DNA of 12,634 nt. It comes from Bdellovibrionales bacterium. GTDB lineage: Bacteria > Bdellovibrionota > JAFGOL01. Every line of letters starts with the position of its first letter. Positions within the stretch are counted from its first letter, which is position 1. Shown here one piece after another: positions 1-7,276 of the stretch. The notes beneath the pieces were generated by a model that was not told where the DNA came from, made no database searches, and saw only the letters and a list, made by a program, of their open reading frames with translations. Made by a program: the position numbers and the translations under genes. The stretch lies in contig JAKLHL010000023.1 of the NCBI GenBank assembly GCA_022710165.1, positions 1-12,634 of the forward strand. Direction: 5' to 3'.

Positions 1-610
1 ATGAGATGTCATTATCTATAGTTTTAGGAAGTCCAACCACAGACAAAGGATAGCCCCTCAACATTGCGTTCAAAGCTATGTCCCTTGCCCCTCTCAAAGT
101 CCCATCCCCTCCTATGCAAAAGAGGATATTGATCTTGTTCTTTTCAAGAAAGTCCACCATGTCCTTTACTTCATTTACCCCTCTTGATGAACCAAGGATA
201 GTGCCGGGGTCCATGTGGATGTCCTCTACCATTTCTACTGTAAGCTTAATTGGAGGGAACTCACTGCTGACAAGGCCCGCATAACCGTAACGAATGCCCC
301 ATACGTCATGCACGCCATACCTATAGTAAAGTTCAAGGAAGATGGCCCTGATAACGTTATTAAGACCGGGGCAAAGTCCGCCGCAGGTCACTATTGCGGC
401 CCTGGTCTTTGTGGGATCAAAGAATATCTTTTCCCTTGGGCCAGCAAGCTCTATGCTTATGGGTTCTTCCATGCCGTTCTCTATTGCGTTCTTGTATGCG
501 TCCAGTTTTGGATTGTATAGTATTCTATCCTCATCGCTGACAAAGTTCTTTACCAGCTTTTTCAGCGGACTTACATGTTTACAGGTGCCTAGGTTCTTTA
601 CTCCAAACAT
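1..610 (-). CDS. pfkA: 6-phosphofructokinase, ATP-type group (5' part, C-terminus cut by window edge)
   Basis: Phosphorylates fructose-6-phosphate to fructose-1,6-bisphosphate, the committed step of glycolysis, in the cytoplasm. The first 203 residues are visible; the rest lies off the left edge. Seen: GGLCPGLN at 77-84 (nucleotide-binding loop), GIRYGYAGL at 105-113, LGSSRG at 139-144, IGGDGT at 166-171 and PKTIDND at 195-201, with Asp199 as the expected catalytic base. Glycine (170) in GGDG and lysine (196) in PKTIDND match the Gly104/Lys124 pattern of plant and spirochaete-type PFKs that use ATP; pyrophosphate enzymes normally carry Asp at the first position. The roughly 70-residue N-terminal extension before the Rossmann core is usual in this group. 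The ATG is preceded by AGGAA at 7 bases. It lies 18 bases after the dCMP deaminase stop, so it is probably the third gene of the glgP operon. The phosphoryl donor call is inference from two residues. Confidence 0.93.
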   Translation of the reverse strand, partial: MFGVKNLGTCKHVSPLKKLVKNFVSDEDRILYNPKLDAYKNAIENGMEEPISIELAGPREKIFFDPTKTRAAIVTCGGLCPGLNNVIRAIFLELYYRYGVHDVWGIRYGYAGLVSSEFPPIKLTVEMVEDIHMDPGTILGSSRGVNEVKDMVDFLEKNKINILFCIGGDGTLRGARDIALNAMLRGYPLSVVGLPKTIDNDIS

Positions 611-628
611 TACTGATTTCCTTTTTAT

Positions 629-1072
629 TTATTTTACTTTGATGAACTCAACTTCACTTTCGCTTGCCATTTTGTCTGCAAGCTCGTCGGTGTAGTCTTC
701 CTTGTAAAAGACCTTTGTTATGCCGGCGTTTATGATCATCTTTGTACAGATGGAACATGGTTTTGTTGAACAATAAAGATGCGAACCGTTTATGTTAACT
801 CCGTTCTTTGCAGCTTGTATTATTGCGTTCTGCTCAGCGTGTAAGCCCCTGCAGAGTTCATGCCTCTGACCAGAAGGGATGTTAGAGTCCTTTCTTACAC
901 AGCCTGTTACAGAGCAATGAGGGACTCCCTTTGGAGGGCCGTTGTAACCAGTGGATACGACCATCTTGTCCTTTACAAGCACGGCCCCTACTGTCCTTCT
1001 TAGACAGGTGGAGCGCTTGCTTGCAAGCTCTGCGAACTCAAAAAAGTAATCATCCCAACTTATTCTGGACAT
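629..1072 (-). CDS. dCMP deaminase (ComEB-like cytidine/deoxycytidylate deaminase family)
   Basis: Zinc hydrolase of the cytidine/deoxycytidylate deaminase family, 147 residues. It most likely converts dCMP to dUMP, feeding thymidylate synthesis in the cytoplasm. Seen: HAEQNAI at 78-84 (zinc ligand His78, catalytic Glu80) and KPCSIC at 104-109 (zinc ligands Cys106 and Cys109). The preceding segment 52-74 is rich in Cys/His (H52, C53, C58, H71, C74), as in dCMP deaminases of the phage T4/ComEB type. The N-terminal TVGAVLVKD and STGYNGPPKG segments are also typical. I chose the ATG at 1072 rather than an in-frame start 48 bases upstream. It begins one base after the glgP stop (TAG-C-ATG), it has GGGAG about 10 bases upstream, and family members start with a short sequence before W-D-x-Y-F. 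The upstream extension would only overlap glgP. The tight junction implies co-translation with glgP, though the functional link is unclear. Riboflavin-type or tRNA deaminases are less likely given HAEQNA and the length. Confidence 0.92.
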   Translation of the reverse strand: MSRISWDDYFFEFAELASKRSTCLRRTVGAVLVKDKMVVSTGYNGPPKGVPHCSVTGCVRKDSNIPSGQRHELCRGLHAEQNAIIQAAKNGVNINGSHLYCSTKPCSICTKMIINAGITKVFYKEDYTDELADKMASESEVEFIKVK

Positions 1073-1073
1073 G

Positions 1074-3659
1074 CTATATCGACTCCCACTTGATCTTACC
1101 AAAGTGGAAACGCGAAGCAAGTGTCTCTTTGTTGGCCATTACTCTTACCGCATAACCGAATTTACCTGCATTGTAGCAGTTTATGGAGCCTTCATATCTA
1201 AAGAGGTTCCCATCCTCGCCTACAACGTTCATCAGGAACTCATCACCCTCAACTATCCTTGTGGCATAAAAGTCCATCTGTCCGTACTGGACAGAAACCA
1301 CCACGTCTTCAGGAGAAAGGTTTCCAAGGTCCACCGTGACCTCAAGTTTGAATTCCTCGTCCCTCTGAAGCTCTTTATTTATAGGTTCTTTTACATCTAT
1401 TATCTTTATCCTGTCCCAGCTGGAAAGTACCTTTTTCTTCCATGCTGCAAGCTCTTTTGCACCTTTAAACTCATCTGCAGAGAGCCTTTCCCAAAGTTCA
1501 AGTCCCTTAAAGTAGAATTTAGTGAAGTACTCCTGCACCATCCTGTTCGTGTTATACACAGGGCAGTTGGTCATCATGCTTCTTTTCATGATCTCGACCC
1601 ACTCTTTTGGAGTGCCATCAGCACTCTTCTTGTAATAGGCAGGAACGACCCTGTCCTCCAACAATTGATAGATGGCCTTGCTCTCTACGTTGTCCTGATA
1701 TTCGCTATCCTGGAGCTCAACGTAATCCTCTCCTTCACCTATTGCCCAGCCATTGTCACCGCTGTAAGCCTCATCCCACCAGCCGTCAAGGACGCTAAGG
1801 TTTATACCGCCGTTGAAACATACTTTCATTCCGCTGGTACCGCTTGCCTCCATAGGACGTCTTGGGTTGTTAAGCCATACATCGACGCCTTGAACAAGAT
1901 ATCTTGCAATTGATATATCGTAGTCCTCAAGGAAAACTATGTGGTGCCTAAGTTCAGGCCTTCTTGCCATCCTGTATATTTCCTTGATGAAAGCCTTTCC
2001 TTCTTCGTCCCTTGGGTGTGCCTTACCGGCAAATATTATCTGTACCGGTTTATCTTTGTTCCCGAGTATGTTTGTAAGCCTTTCTATATCCTTGAATATC
2101 AAGTTGGCCCTTTTATATGTTGCGAACCTTCTTGCAAAACCTATGGTGAGAGCGTTCGGGTCCAAGACCTCGTTCGCTATTTCAAGTTCAGCGCCGGTAA
2201 CACCTTTTCTTTCAAGCTGTTTCCTTAGTCTGTTCCTGACGAACGCTACAAGGCGCTCCCTTCTTCTTTCATGTGTGTGCCACAACTCTGTTGCAGGGAT
2301 GTCCTTAACTCTTTCCCATATTGAGTGGTCCCATGGATGATCGACCCACTTAGGTCCGAGGTACCTGTCCAATAGTCCGGCCATATCAAAAGATATCCAT
2401 GATCTTCCGTGAACACCGTTGGTAATTGAATTTATAGGGACGTCTTCAACATCCAGATCTGGCCACATCCAATACCACATATTCCTTGATACTCTGCCGT
2501 GAAGTTTGCTGACACCGTTGTTGAAAGAAGCAAGATGCAGAGCAAGTACCGTCATACAGAAGTTACAGCCTTTGCTTATATCTTTTTTATCTACCGGCTC
2601 TGAGCCCATCAGCATGAGTTCATCCATCGTTATACCGAGCATGCTCACATAATTGCTGAAATACCTTTTTACGAGCTCACATGGGAATCTGTCGTTACCT
2701 GCAGGAACTGGAGTATGCGTGGTAAAGACGTTCGTTGAGGCTACTATCTCTTTTGCTTCATCGAATTTAAGTTTGTGCTCATACATCAAGACCCTTATCC
2801 TTTCCAACGCAAGGAATGCGCTGTGGCCTTCGTTCATATGAGTAACAGCAGGGACCTTTCCAAGTCTGTACAAGGCCCTGATACCGCCTATTCCGAGCAG
2901 TATCTCCTGTTTTATCCTCATCTCAACATCACCACCATAAAGACGCGCTGTTATGTCTCGATGGTTCTCTTTATTCTCTGGGATGTTAGTGTCCAAAAGA
3001 TATATGTTGTTCCTTCCAACCATTACTTTCCATATTCTTGCAAAGACATCTCCGTCCGGGAAAGTAACTGATATTTTCTCTGCATTGCCTTCCTGGTCCC
3101 TGACAAGTTCTACCGGCATGGTGAAGAAATCGTTCTTTGGATAAACTTCCTGCTGCCAGCCATCACTATTCAGGTACTGACGGAAATATCCTTCTGTATA
3201 GAGGAGCCCTACCCCGCAAAGCGGTATGCCTAGGTCGCTTGCGCTCTTCATATGGTCGCCGGCAAGCACCCCTAGACCGCCCGAATATATAGGCAACACT
3301 TCTGCCAATCCAAACTCTGCAGAGAAATATGCAAATACTTTTTCTGCGTGTTTTGGGTAGTGCGTCATGAACCACGAACGGCTTTTAAGATAATCTTTAA
3401 GTCTGTTGTGTACCCTTTCCATGTGGCTCACGAAAGATTCGTCTCTGCTCAGGTCTTCCAATCTTTTTTGCGGCACCTTGCAAAGCACCCTTAACGGATT
3501 ATATTCCTCTGTGTCCCACAAATTCCTGTCTATTCTCAACATCAACGTCGCTGCATCATGGTCCCATGACCACCACAGGTTCTCAACTATTTCTTTTAGC
3601 GGCAAAAGTTTTTCTGGAAGTCTTGGTAAGACAGCAAATTTTCTTATATGTTTTTTCAT
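1074..3659 (-). CDS. glgP: Alpha-glucan (glycogen/maltodextrin) phosphorylase, GT35, archaeal/Thermotoga-type
   Basis: Phosphorolysis of alpha-1,4-glucans to glucose-1-phosphate, PLP-dependent, cytoplasmic; 861 residues, normal for this subgroup. Domains in order: an N-terminal DUF3417-type segment (about 10-100; LPRLPEKL and NLWWSWDHDA), the phosphorylase N-lobe (YFSAEFGLAE at 111-120, YSGGLGVLAGDH at 125-136, NEGHSAF at 276-282, TTHTPVPAGNDRF at 313-325, NGVHGRSW at 414-421) and the C-lobe (GFARRFATYKR at 507-517, FAGKAHPRDEEGK at 543-555). The PLP site EASGTSGMK at 604-612 has Lys612 as the expected Schiff-base lysine, followed by NLSVLDGWWDEAY. A beta-rich tail (about 750-861) closes the protein, as in relatives. 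The ATG has a strong GGAGG six bases upstream. It is first in an operon with the deaminase and PFK, consistent with glycogen breakdown feeding glycolysis. A glycogen versus maltodextrin or cellodextrin preference cannot be told from sequence. Confidence 0.96.
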   Translation of the reverse strand: MKKHIRKFAVLPRLPEKLLPLKEIVENLWWSWDHDAATLMLRIDRNLWDTEEYNPLRVLCKVPQKRLEDLSRDESFVSHMERVHNRLKDYLKSRSWFMTHYPKHAEKVFAYFSAEFGLAEVLPIYSGGLGVLAGDHMKSASDLGIPLCGVGLLYTEGYFRQYLNSDGWQQEVYPKNDFFTMPVELVRDQEGNAEKISVTFPDGDVFARIWKVMVGRNNIYLLDTNIPENKENHRDITARLYGGDVEMRIKQEILLGIGGIRALYRLGKVPAVTHMNEGHSAFLALERIRVLMYEHKLKFDEAKEIVASTNVFTTHTPVPAGNDRFPCELVKRYFSNYVSMLGITMDELMLMGSEPVDKKDISKGCNFCMTVLALHLASFNNGVSKLHGRVSRNMWYWMWPDLDVEDVPINSITNGVHGRSWISFDMAGLLDRYLGPKWVDHPWDHSIWERVKDIPATELWHTHERRRERLVAFVRNRLRKQLERKGVTGAELEIANEVLDPNALTIGFARRFATYKRANLIFKDIERLTNILGNKDKPVQIIFAGKAHPRDEEGKAFIKEIYRMARRPELRHHIVFLEDYDISIARYLVQGVDVWLNNPRRPMEASGTSGMKVCFNGGINLSVLDGWWDEAYSGDNGWAIGEGEDYVELQDSEYQDNVESKAIYQLLEDRVVPAYYKKSADGTPKEWVEIMKRSMMTNCPVYNTNRMVQEYFTKFYFKGLELWERLSADEFKGAKELAAWKKKVLSSWDRIKIIDVKEPINKELQRDEEFKLEVTVDLGNLSPEDVVVSVQYGQMDFYATRIVEGDEFLMNVVGEDGNLFRYEGSINCYNAGKFGYAVRVMANKETLASRFHFGKIKWESI

Positions 3660-3713
3660 TAATTTCCTCCGTTTTAATTCCGTCGATTCAAGCCGTATTT
3701 TTAGTTCGAGATG

Positions 3714-3722
3714 ATTCTATCA
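3714..3722 (-). promoter_or_regulatory. Candidate extended -10 promoter for the glgP operon
   Basis: On the minus strand TGATAGAAT gives a TGn motif directly before TAGAAT, a good sigma-70 extended -10. No convincing -35 lies 16-18 bases upstream. The predicted start of transcription near 3707 gives a leader of about 48 bases ending in the GGAGG site of glgP. The surrounding 3660-3821 is A+T-rich divergent intergenic DNA, where a promoter for this operon is expected. This is a motif match only. Confidence 0.35.
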
Positions 3723-3777
3723 AAACACGGATAATTATCTATATAAAAATATTTCTTTTACTTTTAAATTAAATGTG

Positions 3778-3783
3778 TAAAAT
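3778..3783 (+). promoter_or_regulatory. Candidate -10 element for the lysine-rich small gene
   Basis: TAAAAT, about 38 bases before the ATG at 3822, in the A+T-rich divergent region. No good -35 is visible (TTTACT at 3757-3762 is weak and 15 bases away). A short inverted repeat GTAA-TTG-TTAC at 3785-3795 sits just downstream and could be chance. A promoter must lie somewhere here because the gene faces away from both neighbours' transcripts, but the exact position is uncertain. Confidence 0.25.
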
Positions 3784-3821
3784 AGTAATTGTTACGATCT
3801 CTTTTAGGGGGAAAAAAGAAT

Positions 3822-3944
3822 ATGGCAACAAAAAAGAAAAAAGCTACTAAGAAGAAAGTAGCAAAAAAGAAAACAGCGAAGAAGACAACAAAGAAGAAAG
3901 CAACAAAGAAGAAAGCAAAAAAAGCTACAAAAAAGAAAAGGTAA
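3822..3944 (+). CDS. Lysine-rich histone H1-like small DNA-binding protein
   Basis: A 40-residue protein with 23 lysines and one arginine, the rest only Ala, Thr and Val after Met1. It reads as an irregular repeat of a two-residue spacer (AT, VA, TA or TT) followed by two to four lysines, ending KKKR. It has no hydrophobic core and is predicted disordered. This composition matches the lysine/alanine tails of eukaryotic H1 and of bacterial H1-like proteins (chlamydial Hc1/Hc2, Bordetella BpH1), which bind and compact DNA or RNA without sequence specificity; the function here is inferred from composition alone. Evidence that it is a real gene: AGGGGG at 3806-3811 (10 bases before the ATG), an open frame to a TAA, a strong terminator 19 bases after the stop, and its own divergent intergenic space. 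It is the only plus-strand gene of the window. The A-rich coding sequence contains three in-frame A_AAA_AAG heptamers. A ribosomal-protein-like or RNA-binding role is an alternative. Confidence 0.8.
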   Translation: MATKKKKATKKKVAKKKTAKKTTKKKATKKKAKKATKKKR

Positions 3945-3962
3945 GAGCTGTTAATCTTTTTC

Positions 3963-4001
3963 AAAAAAAGGGTTGGGACTTGTTCCCGGCCCTTTTTTTT
4001 T
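3963..4001 (+). terminator. Bidirectional rho-independent terminator
   Basis: A nine-base-pair stem, GGGTTGGGA (3970-3978) with TCCCGGCCC (3984-3992), including two G-T pairs, and a five-base loop. It is flanked by seven A (3963-3969) and nine T (3993-4001). On the plus strand it ends the lysine-rich gene, 19 bases after its stop. On the minus strand the seven A become the U-tract, so it also serves as the distal terminator of the peptidase operon. This layout is classic for convergent genes. Confidence 0.9.
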
Positions 4002-4003
4002 AT

Positions 4004-4034
4004 CAAAAAACGGTGATTTTAATAAAAAACCGTT
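4004..4034 (-). terminator. Proximal rho-independent terminator of the peptidase operon
   Basis: On the minus strand AACGGT (4034-4029) pairs with ACCGTT (4014-4009). Inner T/A pairs extend the stem, and the hairpin is followed by a run of six or more T. It begins within the stop codon of the last peptidase gene and lies before the stronger bidirectional hairpin, giving two stacked terminators. The stem has only three G-C pairs, so it may be leaky on its own. Confidence 0.5.
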
Positions 4035-5106
4035 AAGAAAGTGACTCCATTATCTCTATAACGGCTTTTGTTATCGTTTCCATATCCTTGATCACTAAAG
4101 TCTCGTTCTTTGTATGTATATCCTTAAAACCTACTCCTAATGTCGCTGTTTGGATGCCGTTCTTGTTAAAATTATTGGCATCAAGACCTCCAGTTATGAC
4201 CTTCGTTACTGCTTTTATCCCATTCTTTGCAAGAGCGTTCACGGCCACTTGGACCACTCTTGAATCTTCTGGCAAAAGGAACGAGTAATATTTTATCTCT
4301 TTCTTAAGGTCTATCTTGACCCCGAATTCATGGGCCGCATCAACGAATATCTTTTCCATTTCATCAGCTATCTTTAGCGATCTTTCATGGTCAACGCTTC
4401 TGCATTCCGCGACTATCTTTGCAGAGGACGGGATGCCGTTAGTGACCTCTCCTCCCTCGAAGATACCTACGTTCGCAGTGGCTCCCTTGTCTATCCTGCC
4501 GAGCTTTAGCCTTGATATTGCTTTAGCTGCTGGCACTATCGCAGACACTCCGTTCTCAGGCTCACTTGCATGTGCAGAAGAACCTTTGTACTCAACAAAG
4601 AAAGCAAATTTTGTTGGAGCGCCAATGACTATCTCTTCTATGCTCTCTTCATCTATCACGTATGCCATCTTTGACTGTATGAGAGAATAATCGAGTTTTG
4701 AAGAGCCTTCTGTTCCTATCTCTTCACATCTTGTGATGATGAACTCTATTGGAGGACGTTTTTGTGCAGAGCGTATGGCCTCTAATATGGAGGCTATACC
4801 TGCCTTATCGTCTGCACCAAGTATGGTGTCACCCTTGGACCTTATTATCCCGTTCTCTATTATTGGCTCTATCCCTATCCCTGGTTTTACGGTGTCAGCA
4901 TGACAGGCAAAGCCAACATATTCCCTGCTGTTCGATCCTTTTGCAGGAAAGGTGGCTATGAGGTTCCCAAAAGAGTCCTTAACGGTCTTTGCACCCTCTT
5001 TTTTGAGGAGTTTTTCCATGTATGCAACGAACTCCTTATCGTTTGGTGATTCACTCGGTATTTTCACTAGTTCGCAGAAAAGATCTATCATCCTTTTTGA
5101 GTCCAT
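4033..5106 (-). CDS. M20 family peptidase T-like metallopeptidase, copy 1 (operon-distal)
   Basis: Co-catalytic zinc exopeptidase of the M20 clan, closest to PepT-like/YqjE proteins, 357 residues, cytoplasmic (no signal peptide). Substrate unknown; PepT relatives release N-terminal residues from short peptides. Expected metal and catalytic residues all present: His69 and Asp71 (CHADTV), Asp99 (GADDKAG), Glu128 catalytic base with Glu129 (CEEIG), Asp152 (VIDEES) and His331 (DIHTKNE). The inserted dimerisation or lid domain (about 165-275) carries the conserved His178 (SAHAS), with the loop after it one residue shorter than in copies 2-4. Last of four tandem paralogues. The start overlaps the previous stop by one base (TAATG), and its Shine-Dalgarno GGAGG (5117-5121) lies inside copy 2. 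Its C-terminus (MESLS) lacks the LVEGLA-type ending of the others and has no gene behind it. By eye 43 of the first 60 residues match copy 2. The identity as M20 is firm; peptide versus other amide substrate is open. Confidence 0.92.
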   Translation of the reverse strand: MDSKRMIDLFCELVKIPSESPNDKEFVAYMEKLLKKEGAKTVKDSFGNLIATFPAKGSNSREYVGFACHADTVKPGIGIEPIIENGIIRSKGDTILGADDKAGIASILEAIRSAQKRPPIEFIITRCEEIGTEGSSKLDYSLIQSKMAYVIDEESIEEIVIGAPTKFAFFVEYKGSSAHASEPENGVSAIVPAAKAISRLKLGRIDKGATANVGIFEGGEVTNGIPSSAKIVAECRSVDHERSLKIADEMEKIFVDAAHEFGVKIDLKKEIKYYSFLLPEDSRVVQVAVNALAKNGIKAVTKVITGGLDANNFNKNGIQTATLGVGFKDIHTKNETLVIKDMETITKAVIEIMESLS

Positions 5107-6188
5107 TATGCAAGGTCCTCCACTAGTGTTATGAGTATGTTTGCTGTTTTCTCCATCTCAGAGATAACGGCATACTCCTCTGTTGAATGCATCTTTCTTG
5201 CGCCTATTCCAAGGACGGCCGTCTGCACCCCCCCATGGTTGAAATGGGTGGCGTCAGTTCCACCAGCGGTATATTTTACGTTCTCCTTCAATCCGTTCTT
5301 TTTTATGGATTCAACGGCAGCCTTAACGACCTTTGAATCCTTTGGTATTGTGTACGCTTTTAGCGACGTTGTAAGTTCTAGCTCAACCTCTGCACCGAAT
5401 TTTTTGGCTGCATCAATGAATATCTTTTTCATTTCTTCTGCCATTGTGCATGCTTTTTTGTCATCAATGCTTCTGCATTCAGCCCAGATCTCGGCAGTTT
5501 CTGGTACGGAGTTTATGTTTATCCCGCCCTTTACAACACCAACATTGGCTGTTGAAAGATCGTCTATCCTTCCCAATTTAAGATTAGCTATTGCCTCTGC
5601 TGCGCACTGAACGCCTGAGATGCCTTTTTCTGGTGCCATACCGGCATGTGCCGCCCTGCCCCTGTATTTAACGTTAAAGACGATATATGTTGGCCCGCCT
5701 ATGATCACCTCGTCAGGCGTATCAAAATCCACCACATAGCCTATCTTTGAATCAAGCTTTGAATAATCCAGGAACTCTACCCCTGATGGAGTGACCTCTT
5801 CACATCTGGCTATCACTACCTCTAGCGGAGGATGCTTTTTTGCTGAACGCAGCATCTCTAGCACTTCTGCTATACCTGCCTTGTCATCAGCGGCCAATAT
5901 GGTAGTCCCATCGCTGTGTATCCTGTCGTTCTTAAGATCAACTATTGGTTTTATTCCCTTGCCGGGCTTTACCGTATCCGCATGACAGCAGAACAGTATG
6001 CTCTCTTTGCTCTGAGAATCCTTTGCAGGGAATTTTGCTATGAGGTTCCCAAAATCATCTACGTTCGTTCTTGCCCCTTCTTTGCTGAGCAGTTTTTCCA
6101 TATAGGCGATGAAATCCTTATCATCGGGAGATTCACTTGGGATCTTGACCAATTGGCAAAACGTCTTAATCATCCTGTCTCTATTCAT
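5106..6188 (-). CDS. M20 family peptidase T-like metallopeptidase, copy 2
   Basis: Second-from-last paralogue, 360 residues, same fold and cytoplasmic location as its neighbours. Predicted ligands and catalytic residues: His69, Asp71, Asp101, Glu130 (general base), Glu131, Asp154 (VVDFD) and His334 (KMHSTEE); lid-domain His181 (AAHAG). Distinctive point: the segment after the catalytic Glu pair reads EEVTPSG, where copies 1, 3 and 4 have EEIG followed by x-x-G. This changes the loop next to the active site and may alter specificity. The gene starts at an ATG overlapping copy 3's stop (TAATG), with GAGGGG (6197-6202) eight bases upstream. The N-terminal 60 residues are nearest copy 1, but the last 35 are nearest copy 3 (23 identical versus 12 with copy 1), so the gene looks like a hybrid. 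A di- or tripeptidase role is inferred from family. Confidence 0.92.
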   Translation of the reverse strand: MNRDRMIKTFCQLVKIPSESPDDKDFIAYMEKLLSKEGARTNVDDFGNLIAKFPAKDSQSKESILFCCHADTVKPGKGIKPIVDLKNDRIHSDGTTILAADDKAGIAEVLEMLRSAKKHPPLEVVIARCEEVTPSGVEFLDYSKLDSKIGYVVDFDTPDEVIIGGPTYIVFNVKYRGRAAHAGMAPEKGISGVQCAAEAIANLKLGRIDDLSTANVGVVKGGININSVPETAEIWAECRSIDDKKACTMAEEMKKIFIDAAKKFGAEVELELTTSLKAYTIPKDSKVVKAAVESIKKNGLKENVKYTAGGTDATHFNHGGVQTAVLGIGARKMHSTEEYAVISEMEKTANILITLVEDLA

Positions 6189-7270
6189 TATGCAAGCCCC
6201 TCTACTAACGTGACCAGAGTCTTTGTTGCCGTTTCCATTTCGGATATTATCGCGTACTCTTCTTTTGAATGTATCTTTCTGCAGCCTATGCCTACAACTA
6301 CGGCGCTGATACCTTTCTCATTAAAAAGAGCTGCGTCCGTTCCTGCAGTTATTAATTTTATGTCAGGGTTCACTCCGTGCACCTTCAAGGCGTTCGCATA
6401 GGTCTGAACGATCTCAGAATCTTTTGGTATGACATATCCGCTAGAGATTATGTCCCTGACTATGTCTACCTTAGTCCCAGACGCTTGTGCCGCTTTCCTG
6501 AAGATATTTTCCATCTCTTCTGCTATGCCCAAGGCTTTCTTGTGGTCCAGACTCCTGCACTCAGCTTGAAGCCTTGTGACCTCAGGTATTATGTTCCTTG
6601 CTTCACCGCCTTTGAAAACACCGACGTTAGCAGTTGATTCTGCATCCAAGCGGCCTAGTTTCATCTCGTGTAAGGCCTCAACGGCTGCAAGCACTGATGA
6701 TATACCATTCTCAGGTTCAACCCCGGAGTGTGCCGCCTTTCCTGTGTATGTAACGTCCATGTGTATGTGGGTCGCCTCGCCTATTACAAGTTCATCCGGT
6801 GAATCCATATCAAGCACGTAAGCCTTTTTTGCCCCGATAAGGGAAAAATCCAGGTTCTTTGCACCAAGCGATCCTATCTCTTCTGCTCTTGTGATTATTA
6901 TCTCAAGCGGAGGATGTTTTTCTGCCGCTCTTATCATTTCTATAAGTTCTGCTATCCCTGCCTTATCGTCCGCTCCCAGTATGGTCTTGCCATCAGAACT
7001 TATTATACCTTTCTCTAGGTCCACTATTGGCTTTATATTCTTTCCGGGTTTGACCGTATCTGCATGGCAGCAAAAAGCTATTGGCGTTTTGTTCTTTGAG
7101 TTTTTTTCTTTGAATTTGACGATCAAGTTGCCGTAAGAATCCAGTTTTGTCTTAGAGCCCTCTATCTTAAGGAATTTCTCCACATAAGATATGAACTCTT
7201 GGTCGTTGGGAGACTCACTGGGTATCTTTACTAGTTCGCAGAAAGTGCTTATCAGTCTCTCTGTATTCAT
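6188..7270 (-). CDS. M20 family peptidase T-like metallopeptidase, copy 3
   Basis: Paralogue of 360 residues. Predicted di-zinc site: His69, Asp71 (CHADTVKPGK), Asp101 (GADDKAG), Glu130/Glu131 (RAEEIG, where the Cys before the Glu pair in the other copies is Ala), Asp154 (VLDMD) and His334 (KIHSKEE); lid His181 (AAHSG). Near the C-terminus the motif is AGTDA rather than the GG-x-DA of the other three copies, with Ala309 in place of a glycine of the substrate-binding loop. The start follows the copy 4 stop by six bases; the likely Shine-Dalgarno AGG (7276-7278) overlaps that stop codon. N-terminal residues resemble copy 4 (42 of 60 by eye), whereas middle and C-terminal parts resemble copy 2. 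It ends LVEGLA; the codons of that ending supply the Shine-Dalgarno for copy 2. Intact and presumably active; substrate unknown. Confidence 0.92.
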   Translation of the reverse strand: MNTERLISTFCELVKIPSESPNDQEFISYVEKFLKIEGSKTKLDSYGNLIVKFKEKNSKNKTPIAFCCHADTVKPGKNIKPIVDLEKGIISSDGKTILGADDKAGIAELIEMIRAAEKHPPLEIIITRAEEIGSLGAKNLDFSLIGAKKAYVLDMDSPDELVIGEATHIHMDVTYTGKAAHSGVEPENGISSVLAAVEALHEMKLGRLDAESTANVGVFKGGEARNIIPEVTRLQAECRSLDHKKALGIAEEMENIFRKAAQASGTKVDIVRDIISSGYVIPKDSEIVQTYANALKVHGVNPDIKLITAGTDAALFNEKGISAVVVGIGCRKIHSKEEYAIISEMETATKTLVTLVEGLA

Positions 7271-7276
7271 CGATAC

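Noticed and set aside
1073..1120. N-terminal extension of the dCMP deaminase from an upstream start
   Set aside because: It would overlap the 3' end of glgP, adds residues not seen in the family, and the ATG at 1072 has a well-placed GGGAG.
1071..1913. Plus-strand open frame of 280 codons opposite glgP
   Set aside because: Shadow of the phosphorylase gene; no family resemblance, low-complexity mix, and the glgP frame has clear motifs throughout.
3730..3739. Perfect 10-base palindrome GATAATTATC, resembling half of a Fur box
   Set aside because: Too short for a Fur site and easily produced by chance in this very A+T-rich intergenic stretch; no regulator or iron gene nearby.
3764..4006. 80-residue minus-strand open frame, very rich in Phe and Val
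   Set aside because: It is the antisense of the lysine codons (AAA/AAG read as TTT/CTT) of the small plus-strand gene. It has no ribosome-binding site and runs through both strands of the terminator.
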